Assembly: GCA_963695805.1 (NCBI GenBank)
Contig: CAVOHV010000001.1
Location: 128,018 to 192,017, forward strand
Direction: 5' to 3'
DNA length: 64,000 nucleotides
Origin: DASUPK01 sp963695805
Lineage (GTDB): Bacteria; Actinomycetota; Thermoleophilia; Solirubrobacterales; 70-9
Each line of letters opens with the position of its first letter. Position 1 is the stretch's first letter. The notes below the pieces were generated by a model that did not search any database, had not been told where the DNA came from, and saw nothing but the letters and a program-made list of their open reading frames with translations. Made by a program: the position numbers and the translations under genes. Positions 34,437-43,516 of this stretch are shown piece by piece.

Positions 34437-35235
34437 TCAATGCTGGCGCGCCTCGAACTCGCGGAAGAACGGGCCGATGCCGGCGATCAACGAGATCGGA
34501 CTACGTCGCTGCTTGACGCTCAAGATGACGAGGACGAACGGCGTGATCAGCGCGTAGATCAACACCGCCGTGAGCTCGCGCAGCACCCCGCCTCCCGGCA
34601 CCGGTTCGCCCCGCAAGCGTGAAAGGGCGGCATCCACGGTGTTGCTGGTCCGGTTCATCCAGGTCATCGTTCGAGCGACCAGCTCGATGTCCGCCTGCTC
34701 CTGAGGGCTGAACCGCTCCCGGAAGTTGGCCTCGATGACGTCCGGGACCTCGGCGAGGCGAAAGTGACTCCGAGCGAGCGGCTTGCGCCCAAGCGACCGC
34801 GGCCCAGGTCCGCGCGTCGAGCGCCTCGGGCTGCTTGTGCTCGATCGCTGCAAGCTCGGACAGCGAAAGACCTTCGCCCTTTGCCCACTCTCGGTGGGCG
34901 AAGCTGCACTGTCGACTCGTGTTCGCCCCCGCCACCGAAACCATGAGCTCCTCGCGGAAGGCGGGATCGAGACGATGCTCGAGCCAGATCGCCCCGAGGT
35001 CCGATGCCCGCCGGGCTAAGGCGGCGGTTGAGCGGGCGAACTCTGGCCATTCGAGGATCGGCTTGTGCCAGCCCTGGGCGGCGGCCATCGCCTCGAGCTC
35101 GGCCACGCCGACGGGGGCTTCGTCGCCAGCCTCAGCGTGCTGGTCCTGTTCCGCGGTCACCGTGGGGCGTTCCTCCGGCGCGGTCCCCTGGTCGACCGTC
35201 GCAGACTGCTGCTTATCGTTGCTCTCGACTTCCAC
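34437..35235 (-). pseudogene. AhpD/CMD-domain protein with C-terminal membrane helix, one frameshift
   Basis: Acidic N-terminus to about residue 45, then LEHRLDPAFREELMVSVAGA then NTSRQCSFAHREWAKGEGLS, the AhpD-like motif with Cys and His (CSFAH). Near 34770 a shift of one base is needed to continue HFRLAEVPDVIEANFRERFS, MTWMNRTSNTVDAALSRLRG and the helix LTAVLIYALITPFVLVILSV. Possibly a membrane-tethered peroxidase-like protein. Confidence 0.7.
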
Positions 35236-35329
35236 GGATCAGCTCCTTTGCTTGGCTGGGCACAAGGGTCCCGCTCCCGACGGGCCTCGCCCTGGCACCG
35301 CAGCACTGATTTGGCTCGTGGCCACCTAC

Positions 35330-35768
35330 TTAGTCACGCCGCAGACGCAGCTCGGCCCGTTCCGCCAGCGGCGGCAAATGGACCGAGAAGCGCCGACGCG
35401 TCGGTCGGTATGCGACAGCCACCTCGAGCGGGTCACCGTCGGCGGTCGCCAGAGTCGCGATCGCGGGTACGTCTCCCAGCCGGTGGAGCTTGTCGCGCTC
35501 CTCGGCATCCGCCGAACGGATCGTGGCCTCCCTCACCTCGAGCAGGTCCTCGTTCCAGGCCGCGGGCGAGCCCCGCCAGGCGAACACGTCCGCGACCCAG
35601 ATTGCGTGGCCGCGTGTCCACCGCTTCTTCCCGGGCCGTCGCACCCGAACCGGGATGTCGCCGTAGCGCTTGACGAAGCTTTCGATTGCGCAGCACCACG
35701 CTCAAGATCCCGAGCGCACACAGCCACAGCGGGACTCCTAGCAGCGCAAGGATCGCCCAGACCATCAC
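35330..35768 (-). pseudogene. DUF2550-like membrane protein, one frameshift
   Basis: N-terminal helix VWAILALLGVPLWLCALGIL then SVVLRN; a one-base shift near 35685 joins ESFVKRYGDIPVRVRRPGKK and RWTRGHAIWVADVFAWRGSP, then AVAYRPTRRRFSVHLPPLAE. One helix plus a basic beta domain is the DUF2550 plan. Confidence 0.6.
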
Positions 35769-35838
35769 GTCACCTCCAGTGTGTTGATGAGATTCACGGT
35801 TTCTTTGTCACGGGTAGGGGCCACCGTCGCTGTCTCCG

Positions 35839-37118
35839 CTACGCGGCCTGGCCGGCCGGCCCGCGGGCTCGCGTGACCTCGGCTGGGGCGCTCTCCATCT
35901 GCGGGGGTGTCGCGCGCGGGTGCTGTTCGTACCAGCGGGCGTAGCGGTCGGCGAGCGGGGCGGCGGTCAGACCGTGCGCCAGCACCGAGAGCCCCACCGT
36001 GAGATAGATCGCGATCACGATCAGGTGGACATGGGGCAGGTTCGACTCCTCGACGACGATCACCGCGAAGACGATCGACGCCAGCCCGCGAGGACCGAAC
36101 CAGCCGAGGAAGCCCAGCGTGGGAAGACGGGCGTGCGAGCCCAGCATCGCGATGACGACCGGGACCATTCGCACGAGCGTGAGGCTGAGGACGGCGTACA
36201 AGACCAGCTGCCAGCTGAGCTCGCCGAGCGCGGGCCCGAGCAGGATGGCGCCGAAGAGCACGAAGGTGACCCCGTTGAGGACGGCACCCACCTCCTCGCT
36301 GAGCCGGTTGAGCTCCTCCGGGTCGCGGCCCAGCGCCAGGCGAAAGACGATGCCGCCGACGAAAGCCGCGATGAACCCAGACCCGTCGAGCGCGCTGGCG
36401 ATGCCGTAGGCGAGGGCGGCGCCGGCGAGCGGGATCACCGGTCTCCAGGACGGGGAGATCATGTCGCGCCGGCCCGCCTCCCTGACGATGGCGGCGATCA
36501 GCAGCCCGGCCACCACCCCACCCAAGACGCCGTAGCCGATCTCCTCGAGCAGCAGCGTCCCGGGGCTGCGACCGCCCGAGATCTCGGAATGGACGTCGGC
36601 GGCCGCCACGGCCGCGAACAGCAGGGGCACGCAGATCCCGTCGTTGAGCCCGCTCTCGACATTGAGTCCCTGGCGGATCCTCTGTGGCACGCGCGGCTCG
36701 GTGACGACGGCCTGGCCCAGCGCGGCGTCCGTCGGCGCCAGGACGATCCCGAGGATCACGGCCTCTTCGACGCTCAGCTCCCCGAAGAGCGCCGCCGCGG
36801 CCAACGCACCCAGGATGATCGTCAGCGGCAGCCCGATCGCGAGCAGCCGCACCGGGACGTTCGGCGGCGCGGCGCAAGTGACCGAGGTCGATCCGCGAGG
36901 CGTCGCAGAAGAGCACCAGCGCGAGCGTCGCCTCCGCCAGGACGCGCACCGTCGAGCCGCGTGCTCGAGAGGTCGACCGCGTCGAGCGTTTTCGGCCCGA
37001 CCAGCAACCCGAAGGCCACGAACAGGATCGCCGGTGTGATCGGCGTGCCGGCCAGCCGCCGCGAGATGGTGGCGACGCCGAGCAGCGCCACCGCAACGAG
37101 CGCGAGCGCCCACTCCAT
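35839..37118 (-). pseudogene. CPA1-type Na+/H+ antiporter, two frameshifts
   Basis: From ATG 37118: ALALVAVALLGVATISRRLA and GLLVGPKTLDAVDLSS. Shifts near 36960 and 36875 are needed to join VRVLAEATLALVLFCDASRI and VRLLAIGLPLTIILGALAAA. From there the frame is clean: VILGIVLAPTDAALGQAVVT, GLNVESGLNDGICVPLLFAA (the ND motif of NhaP/NHE carriers), LVLYAVLSLTLVRMVPVVIA and LGWFGPRGLASIVFAVIVVE. Ten or more membrane helices, about 425 aa repaired. Role: pH and Na+ homeostasis. Confidence 0.8.
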
Positions 37119-37168
37119 TCACGAACCCCTGACGGGCGGCTGGAAGCCCCATCCGCCCTTCATCCTCC

Positions 37169-37747
37169 TCAGTCCTCTGCGTTGCCCGGATGAAGGTCCC
37201 CGGCCTCACGCTCCGGCAGCGCCATCTGCTCGGGATCGAGGTCGTAGGTCCACGGCAGGCCGGACTCCCTCCAACCGTTCTTTCGACGCATGCCGTCGAA
37301 CACGCTGTCCGGATCTTCGACCCGGCTGCCCTCCATCCCGTCGAGGACGTTGTAGGCCTTCGTGAATCCTGCGGGCGCCAGGGCATTGATCGCCATCGCC
37401 CCTCGGCCACCGGAGCGGCACGAGACCAGGATCGTGTCGTCGGGGGAATACCGCTTCTTGACGAGCTCGACGAAGTCGGGGTTCAGCGACCACGAGAAGC
37501 CCTGCTTCTCCTCATCCCAGACGTAGGACTGGAAGGCAAACGGGATGTTCGTCGCCATCGGAGGGTGGCCGGTGAAGACCCATTCCTCCGGCGTGCGCAC
37601 GTCGAGGATCTTCACGCCCTCTGGGTCCGCCTGCCACATGTCGTAGGCCTCCTTCGCGGTGACATAGAGCCCAAGGCTCGTCTGCCGCTGCTCCACGATC
37701 GGACGCCCATTGTGTGTCGCTTTATCGTCGTGTGTCGCTGTACTCAT
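37169..37747 (-). CDS. Rhodanese-like domain protein
   Basis: 192 aa. VKILDVRTPEEWVFTGHPPM is the CH2A motif; the active-site loop is ILVSCRSGGRGAMAINALAP with Cys in CRSGGRG. C-terminal extension GMRRKNGWRESGLPWTYDLD is seen in longer single-domain rhodaneses. Probably a sulfurtransferase in the redox cluster; second gene of this type at 39435. Confidence 0.88.
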   Translation of the reverse strand: MSTATHDDKATHNGRPIVEQRQTSLGLYVTAKEAYDMWQADPEGVKILDVRTPEEWVFTGHPPMATNIPFAFQSYVWDEEKQGFSWSLNPDFVELVKKRYSPDDTILVSCRSGGRGAMAINALAPAGFTKAYNVLDGMEGSRVEDPDSVFDGMRRKNGWRESGLPWTYDLDPEQMALPEREAGDLHPGNAED

Positions 37748-37776
37748 GTCTCCTCCTCGCCCGCGCTGTTCGCGGT

Positions 37777-38463
37777 TCAGGGCACGTAGTTCGCGCTGTC
37801 GTCAAGCCCGGTGCACTGGTAGGAGCAGCCCAGGTCGTCACGCAGGATGGAGGCCACGCCGCCGGCGCGACTCGTATCGAGCACCAGGTCCTCGTCGAGC
37901 ACCTTGGTCTCGAAGGTCCACCCCTCGGGCAGCTTCAACTTGTCGCCGAGTTGGTCAAGGGTGTCGACCGTCAGATCCCCGTCGACGTCCTTCGTGTATT
38001 CCTGATTGACCCAGACCGCCTTGTCCGGGGTGCGCAGCAGGTAGACCGGCTTGCCCGCCTTGTAGGTCCAGACGGTGTCCCGGGTGATTTCCGCGCCCAC
38101 GTAGGTGTTGGTGAACTCCGAGCGGGTCTCCTCGGCGGTCATTTTCCCGACCCAGGCCATCTTGACGCCCTGGAAATCGACTACCTCACCACCGGTGTAG
38201 TCGATCTCGTCCATGGTCCAGAAGCGACCACCGTTGACGGCGCACTTGACGCCGAGTTCATTCGACAGTCTCTCCGCGTCGATCGTGCCCGCGGTGTCGG
38301 GGGTCACGTCCGTGATGCCAGTCGCCGTATAGATGTCGGACTCCACGGGCGGGTCGCCGACGAAGGCGGCAAGCCCGCAAAAGGCCATGCCGCGGGTGTT
38401 GTCGATGTGACGCCGGCCATCTGCGACTGGACCGATCTTCAGCTGCTCTCGGGCTGCTTCCAT
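37777..38463 (-). CDS. Hypothetical protein next to cupin
   Basis: 228 aa from ATG 38463. MEAAREQLKIGPVADGRRHI, MAFCGLAAFVGDPPVESDIY, FWTMDEIDYTGGEVVDFQGV, VWTYKAGKPVYLLRTPDKAV and a C-terminal GGVASILRDDLGCSYQCTGL. Beta-rich and acidic, no signal peptide; not recognised. It sits in a run of minus-strand genes with the cupin 152 bp upstream and the rhodanese 29 bp downstream. Confidence 0.7.
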   Translation of the reverse strand: MEAAREQLKIGPVADGRRHIDNTRGMAFCGLAAFVGDPPVESDIYTATGITDVTPDTAGTIDAERLSNELGVKCAVNGGRFWTMDEIDYTGGEVVDFQGVKMAWVGKMTAEETRSEFTNTYVGAEITRDTVWTYKAGKPVYLLRTPDKAVWVNQEYTKDVDGDLTVDTLDQLGDKLKLPEGWTFETKVLDEDLVLDTSRAGGVASILRDDLGCSYQCTGLDDSANYVP

Positions 38464-38615
38464 AACCGTCAACTCGCTTTCTTTTCTTGCATGTGCAGTC
38501 GGGGAAACGGAGGTGATTGAAGGCGTCCGGGAGGCGGGCCTGCCAATCCGGACAAGCCCCGCCCCAACACAGCGGCCGAACCTGACAACCGCGGTCGGTC
38601 GACGGCTCCGACCGC

Positions 38616-39008
38616 CTACTCCTGTGCCTGCTTGGCCACAAGCTCCTCGACGATCGCGGCCTGCGCTGCCAGGGCGCCAGCACCGCTGAACTGGATGATC
38701 TCGGCCCCTTCCTCTGAGATGAAGTTGTGCGGAGCCGGCCAGAAGCACACGTCGCCGGCCTTGCAGACGTCAGTGGTCCCGTCCTTGTAGATGACCTTCA
38801 GCGTGCCGCTGATGATGTAGGCGTGGTGTGGAACCCCGCACAGGCCGTCCGGCAATGGCGCCAGCAGCTGTGTGAAGTCAGTACCCGGGGCAAAGACGTG
38901 GTAGGCGCACTGCATGTCGCCCCAGACTTCCTGCCAGATCTTGAGGCCCGGGGTGTTCTGGGTGACGTAGTCGTCAACCGGTTCCATATCCGTCAATTGG
39001 CTTCTCAT
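38616..39008 (-). CDS. Cupin-fold protein
   Basis: 130 aa from ATG 39008, with AGGAGGTAAGTAC before it. Cupin motif 1 as PHHAYIISGTLKVIYKDGTT and motif 2 as CKAGDVCFWPAPHNFISEEG; histidines in PHHAY and PHN can bind a metal. Small-molecule binding or oxygenase-like role unknown. Confidence 0.8.
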   Translation of the reverse strand: MRSQLTDMEPVDDYVTQNTPGLKIWQEVWGDMQCAYHVFAPGTDFTQLLAPLPDGLCGVPHHAYIISGTLKVIYKDGTTDVCKAGDVCFWPAPHNFISEEGAEIIQFSGAGALAAQAAIVEELVAKQAQE

Positions 39009-39012
39009 GTAC

Positions 39013-39252
39013 TTACCTCCTGTTTTCGGTGTTGGGCTGTTCAGAACGGTCCTCGACCGCCTTCGTCTCGAGCAGGACGAGCCCGAGGTCAGAGACGCGC
39101 TTGAGCGCGCCCTGAAGTTCGGCCTGGTCGCGCAGCGCACCGGTCAGCGTCGTGGTGCCGCCACTGCGTGTGAGCGTCATCCCGGGAAAGGCCGACGCAA
39201 TGTGGTCGCCGAGCTCTCCTTCGACGGTAAGCCGGTACGTCCGCGCAGACAC
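39013..39252 (-). CDS. Small conserved actinobacterial protein
   Basis: 79 aa, GTG start, 4 bp from the cupin start, so the two are coupled. RTYRLTVEGELGDHIASAFP then GMTLTRSGGTTTLTGALRDQ and AELQGALKRVSDLGLVLLE: a beta-beta-alpha-beta module common in actinobacteria with no assigned function. First gene after repeat R5. Confidence 0.75.
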   Translation of the reverse strand: MSARTYRLTVEGELGDHIASAFPGMTLTRSGGTTTLTGALRDQAELQGALKRVSDLGLVLLETKAVEDRSEQPNTENRR

Positions 39253-39412
39253 GCGCCGAGCATGGCACGCACCGACGCATCAACCCTGGAATCGCGCGCA
39301 AATCACCTGGGTGATTCCGTTTCCTCCAAGTGGCGCGGGAATTCCGCGTTCACTCAGGTGAATTCAGCGGCCGGACCCAAGGTCGGGGTCGGAGGCATTA
39401 CCGTCGTCCTGA
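39252..39412. repeat. Dispersed repeat R5, copy 2 (candidate regulatory region)
   Basis: Occupies the region between the divergent gene at 39252 and the rhodanese at 39435. Contains AAATCACCTGGGTGATT, a perfect 7-bp inverted repeat around TG, followed by CCGTTTCCTCCAAG. Placement suggests an operator. Confidence 0.65.
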
Positions 39413-39434
39413 TCAGGGGAAGCGGAACGAAAGG

Positions 39435-39746
39435 ATGGTGCTCGACATGGAGGCCAAAGAACTGGTCCAGCGGATCGAATCGGGCGACGCGCCGCTGGTT
39501 GTCGACGTGCGCACGAAACCCGAGTTCAAGCGGGGTCACATTCCCGGCGCCGTCAATGCGCCACTCGGGAAGATCCTGGCGAAGAGCGGCGATCTACCGC
39601 AGGAGAAGATGGTGATCACCTGCCACGGTGGCGAGCGAGCTTGGATTGCCAGGAAGGTTCTGGGCCACCGTGGGTATCGCGATACGGAGGCCCTCGAAGG
39701 GAACATGAGGCACTGGAAGAGCGCCGGCCTTCCTCTGGAGACGTAG
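39435..39746 (+). CDS. Single-domain rhodanese
   Basis: 103 aa from ATG 39435; ATG 39447 is also possible. APLVVDVRTKPEFKRGHIPG and the active-site loop MVITCHGGERAWIARKVLGH (Cys in CHGGERA), ending MRHWKSAGLPLET. Length equals GlpE/PspE-type single-domain sulfurtransferases. Divergent from the 39252 gene across repeat R5. Confidence 0.88.
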   Translation: MVLDMEAKELVQRIESGDAPLVVDVRTKPEFKRGHIPGAVNAPLGKILAKSGDLPQEKMVITCHGGERAWIARKVLGHRGYRDTEALEGNMRHWKSAGLPLET

Positions 39747-39800
39747 CCTCGTGACTTGACCCGCGCGTCGTCGAGCGCGTCTTTCGCGATCGCGGACGAA

Positions 39801-42089
39801 TCACCCGGGCGATTCCGTTTCGTCCAGCAGGTGGAGCGAGGTCGCACGCGCGATCGCCTCGCTGCGCGAGTGGGCCCCGAGCTTCCGGTACAGAGCCTTT
39901 TGGTGCGAGCGGACCGTGTTGGCGGACAGGAAGAGATGCTCGGCGATCTCGCGCGTCGAGAGGTCGCTGACGAGCAGCCTCAGCACAGCGAGCTCGGCCT
40001 CGCTCGGCGCTTCGAGGGCGGCACCGGTGCTCGCTCGGTCCCTTGCCAGCGCGAGCTCACGCTCGACTTCACCGACAAGCGCCGGCAGGAAGCCGGCGTC
40101 GGCGAGCTCGACGAGCGCCTCGCGCGCCAGCTGCAGAGTCTCCTCCGCTCGATCCAGGCGACCGCGACGGACGCGCACCCGGGTAATCAGCGCGAGCAGC
40201 CAAACGTGATGGATGGTCGGCACGTCGTCGCGGAAGAAGCTCTCGGCGGTGGCGAGCGCACGCTCGGCCTCCGCGAGATCCCCCTCCGCCGCGAGCAGGG
40301 CGCCCACCGCGGCGGAGACGTTCGCGCCGAGCCAGCTCCGACCCATCCCGATCTGCCCGACCCCCTCCTTCGCCCGCTCGGCGTGAGTGCGAGCCGAGGA
40401 CAGCCGGTCTTCCCCGACGGCCACCAGCGCCAGCGTCGCGCGCGCATGGATCATGCTCGGCACGGCGCGGCTGATCTCCGGATGCTCCAGGGCGCGAAGT
40501 GCGGCGGCCCGTGCCTTCTCGGGCTGGCCGTCGAAGTAGAGCGCCCGGGCGTACGCTGCCAGAGTGCCCGGGACGAACTCGTCGGAAGTGGCCTCCGCGA
40601 GCTCAACGGCACGGCGACCGTTGTCCACCGCCCGGCCGACGCCCCCCTCGATCGAGAACGCCTGAACGAAGCGGGCCACGCACTCGACGTCAGCGTTCGC
40701 CGCCTCGGGCCGCTCGGAGAGAGCCCGGTCGACGAGCCCCAGGTAGCGCCGCCGCTCCATCGTGCCCGCGCTAATGAGCACGGTCGTGGCGGCCGCGAAG
40801 GCGGCGACCTCCGGACGTGCGATCAGGACGTCGTCCGGCAAGGTGTGCGCCCAGCGGAGAAGCGTCCGGCCGGCACCGCTGCGTATGAGCGCCAGGAGGT
40901 GCTCGGCGAGCAGCTCCGCGACGATCTCGTGCTCACCTGCAGCCGCCGCGTGGGCGATCGCATCCATCGGATCGCCCCGCGCCCGGAGCCACGTCGCGGC
41001 CCGGAGATGGATGCGTGACGACGCCCCCGGATCGGACGCATCCAGCTGCGCCTGCGCATGCTCGGCGAAGAGCGGGTGGATGCGAAAGCGGTCGCCGCGC
41101 TCGAGTCGAGACAGGAGAAGGTTGGCGCGCTCGAGCTCGGCAAGCCTATCGGCCGAGTCGGCCCGGTCGAGAACTGCGTCGCACAGCTCCGGCGTGAACT
41201 GGCCAAGCACGGCGACGCCGTACAGAAAGGCGCGGTGGTCTTCGTCGAGCGCCGCGAGGACCTCGGTGCTCAGGTAGTCGGCGACGAAGCGCTGGTCACC
41301 GCCGAACGCGGACACCGCAGCGGATGGGTCGTCCACGGCTTGCAGCCAGATGCCGGCGAGGACCAGCGCTGCGGGCCAGCCTTCCGTGCGCTCCACCAGC
41401 AGGTCGATCTGCTCGGCGCTCAGCTCCAGCTTGCCTTGAGTCACAAGCAGCGCAGTCGCCTCGGGCGAGGTGAAGGCGAGGTCGCTCGCCCGCAGCTCGG
41501 TGAGCTGTTGGGCGGCACGCAGCCTTGGAAGCCCGATATCCGGGTCGATCCGCGTGCTGACGATCACGCGCACGTTCTCGGGCAGGCGGAGGAGCGCGTA
41601 GTCGATCGACGTCAGGCAGTCCAGCTCGGTCACGGTGTGGAAGTCGTCAAGCACGAGGATCACGGGCTCCCCCCAGCGGCCAAGGCCGCTCATCAGCTCG
41701 TCGACGACGTGCTCGACAGGGCTTCCTGCGACGCTCAGCCGATCAAACGCCGGTCGGCCCAGGCCCGGGCGAACCCGGTCGATCGCCGTCGCGACGTAAG
41801 TCCACAGCCGGCTCGGGTCGTTGTCGCCGGCGTCCAGGGTGACCCACGCCAACCCGGCGTCTTGGGTCGCGCACCACTTCCGGACGGCCGTCGTCTTCCC
41901 GTAGCCCGCCGGCGCCCCGACGAGCGTTAGCGCGGTGCCGGCGCCGGCATCGAGCGCGCGGAGGATGCGCGGACGGTCAACCATGGCGCGGCGCACGCGC
42001 GGCGGCACGAGCTTGCCCTCGGCGAGCGGCGGCGGCATGTCCGACGACCTGCCGGCTGCCCTCCCTGGCCCATCCTCGTCGGTTGCCAT
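39801..42089 (-). CDS. MalT-like LuxR-family transcriptional regulator
   Basis: 762 aa from ATG 42089; an in-frame ATG at 42329 would add 80 poorly conserved residues. The family start PPPLAEGKLVPPRVRRAMVD is followed by Walker A LTLVGAPAGYGKTTAVRKW and Walker B-like VILVLDDFHTV, a STAND-type ATPase, a long TPR-like helical middle (ALATAESFFRDDVPTIHHVW) and a C-terminal LuxR HTH LVSDLSTREIAEHLFLSANT then VRSHQKALYRKLGAHSRSEA. An ATP-dependent activator responding to an unknown ligand. The 3' end of the gene contains AATCACCCGGGCGATT, close to the R5 palindrome. Confidence 0.9.
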   Translation of the reverse strand: MATDEDGPGRAAGRSSDMPPPLAEGKLVPPRVRRAMVDRPRILRALDAGAGTALTLVGAPAGYGKTTAVRKWCATQDAGLAWVTLDAGDNDPSRLWTYVATAIDRVRPGLGRPAFDRLSVAGSPVEHVVDELMSGLGRWGEPVILVLDDFHTVTELDCLTSIDYALLRLPENVRVIVSTRIDPDIGLPRLRAAQQLTELRASDLAFTSPEATALLVTQGKLELSAEQIDLLVERTEGWPAALVLAGIWLQAVDDPSAAVSAFGGDQRFVADYLSTEVLAALDEDHRAFLYGVAVLGQFTPELCDAVLDRADSADRLAELERANLLLSRLERGDRFRIHPLFAEHAQAQLDASDPGASSRIHLRAATWLRARGDPMDAIAHAAAAGEHEIVAELLAEHLLALIRSGAGRTLLRWAHTLPDDVLIARPEVAAFAAATTVLISAGTMERRRYLGLVDRALSERPEAANADVECVARFVQAFSIEGGVGRAVDNGRRAVELAEATSDEFVPGTLAAYARALYFDGQPEKARAAALRALEHPEISRAVPSMIHARATLALVAVGEDRLSSARTHAERAKEGVGQIGMGRSWLGANVSAAVGALLAAEGDLAEAERALATAESFFRDDVPTIHHVWLLALITRVRVRRGRLDRAEETLQLAREALVELADAGFLPALVGEVERELALARDRASTGAALEAPSEAELAVLRLLVSDLSTREIAEHLFLSANTVRSHQKALYRKLGAHSRSEAIARATSLHLLDETESPG

Positions 42090-42530
42090 CACGGGGCCTG
42101 CCGTCAGAGCGGGGTGCCGCCGGCGCGGTCCGCCCGCGGCATGGTCCTGCAACGACACCGGGCGACCGGACCAGTGGCAGCGGAGCGGCAGACGATTGTG
42201 GATGGCGATCTCGGCCCAGTTCGCCCCGCGGACGGTGCCCGGACGCCGGCCAAACGGAACTCCGGCCCACCGCGCGCCGCCCAGGGCGAGGATCGCTGCC
42301 AGCCGCGGTTGTGTCATCCCGACCTCCATGCGCGGAAGCCTACGCGACGTGCCTCGCTCGCGAATCGGGCGTTGGAGGATTGTCCGCTTGGACCTATTCC
42401 ACGAGGTAGCGGGCCGGATTTCGCGCCCGAATACCTCTGCTTCTCAGGCGTCAAGCTCGGCTAGAACGCCTTGCTTTCACGCCCGAGCTGTCATCCATTT
42501 GGACCGCTCGGCCCGCAGCCCAAGAGGCGG

Positions 42531-42555
42531 GAAACCCCCCGTACAGTGGGGTTTC
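42531..42555 (-). terminator. Stem-loop next to tRNA-Arg fragment
   Basis: GAAACCCC / GGGGTTTC, 6 bp beyond the 3' end of the truncated tRNA on its strand, as a tRNA terminator would be. Confidence 0.6.
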
Positions 42556-42561
42556 GTGAGA

Positions 42562-42603
42562 CGCGCCTGACAGGATTCGAACCTGTGACCCTCGGTTTCG
42601 TAG
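42562..42603 (-). other. tRNA-Arg(ACG)-like 3' fragment
   Basis: Minus strand: anticodon loop CTACGAA (anticodon ACG), ACCGA, GGGTC, T-arm ACAGG-TTCGAAT-CCTGT, acceptor strand CAGGCGC and discriminator G. The 5' half is missing. Together with the downstream stem-loop this is the part of a tRNA gene that tRNA-targeting elements carry as their attachment site. Confidence 0.75.
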
Positions 42604-42772
42604 ACAGGCGGATGGCGGGCTCACAACCGCATCGCAGAGACGAATCGGAGCTGTCGCCCGTGACTGCACACCAGTCTGCGCGTCACTCTGCCTGGGCAGC
42701 AACCGATGGCCCACTTCCTTCCCGCTCCAACGTCACGCCTATTCAGAGACTCTGCAGCAAAGCATGGCGAGA

Positions 42773-42823
42773 TAGCTGCTTTGCATGGAAAGCAGAACTC
42801 CGCCGCGAGATACTGCGTGGGCG
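42773..42823 (+). promoter_or_regulatory. Palindrome A and cassette head before duplicated NTF2 gene
   Basis: GCTGCTTTGCATGGAAAGC, then AACTCCGCCGCGAGATACTG and CGTGGGCG before the ATG. With GATACT as -10, the bases at -35 fall inside palindrome A (TGGAAA, spacer 17). Confidence 0.5.
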
Positions 42824-43240
42824 ATGTCGGAGGAGACGATCGCGGTTATTCAGCGCGGCTACGAGGCTTTCAACCGTGGCGACGAATCGGCGATCTCGGA
42901 GCTTGTGGGGGAGCATGCGACTCGCGACCTTGAGTGGAAAGCCATTGCCTCCTTTCCGGGCGGGGAGGGCCTCTACCAAGGCCCCGGCGCGATCCAGGCG
43001 TTGATGGATGCCATTCGATCCGAGTGGGAGGAGTTCGAGGTGAGCCTCGATGAGGTCCTTCACGATGGAGAGGAGGTGCTCGTCCTCGCCGAGCTGTTTC
43101 GCGGCCGAGCCCGGGAGAGCGGAGCGGAGGTGGAAGCCCGCATCTTTTCGACCTACTGGTTCGAGAATGGAAAGCTCTGGAAACGGGCTCCTTTCACCGA
43201 ACGGAAGGCAGCCCTCGAAGCCGCCGGACTGTCGGAGTAG
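42824..43240 (+). CDS. SnoaL/NTF2-like protein, duplicated cassette copy 2
   Basis: 138 aa, identical protein to the gene at 20085 with one nucleotide difference noticed. Similarity begins at the head (CTCCGCCG, then GATACTGCGTGGGCG) and stops at the tail GTCGGAGTAGG; sequence on either side is unrelated. Here it stands alone: upstream palindrome A, downstream GCGTGGCGTCTGG instead of a second NTF2 gene. Confidence 0.85.
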   Translation: MSEETIAVIQRGYEAFNRGDESAISELVGEHATRDLEWKAIASFPGGEGLYQGPGAIQALMDAIRSEWEEFEVSLDEVLHDGEEVLVLAELFRGRARESGAEVEARIFSTYWFENGKLWKRAPFTERKAALEAAGLSE

Positions 43241-43516
43241 GGCGTGGCGTCTGGGAACGTCCCAGGCACCACGTTCTTTGGCATAAGCGCTACCCGGCGG
43301 CTGTTTTGACTCGCCAGTGACCGGGCGATCCCGCTGCGTCAGCTCGTGGACGTCGCCGCGATCTTGGCCGAGACTCGAGGCCAAGCCGGCGATGGGCGGT
43401 CGGGGCAAGCTCCTGACACTCGTCCAGAGCGCATCGCCGTCTTGACACCCGCCTGCGAGCCCTGAGAGAGTCAGATGCCTAGACCCTGGTTTGTCTCGTC
43501 CAGCAGTGGGAGCTAG
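43241..43516. other. Intergenic, no supported gene
   Basis: No reading frame or repeat recognised. CTTGACA near 43442 could be a -35 box for the secreted-protein gene but no clear -10 follows. Confidence 0.4.

Noticed and set aside
35920..37365. Plus-strand ORF of 481 aa across the antiporter
   Set aside because: Shadow; no membrane helices or family pattern, and the minus strand encodes a recognisable antiporter.
39756..41018. Plus-strand ORF of 420 aa across the LuxR regulator
   Set aside because: Shadow of the minus-strand regulator; Arg/Gly/Ala-rich with no domain.
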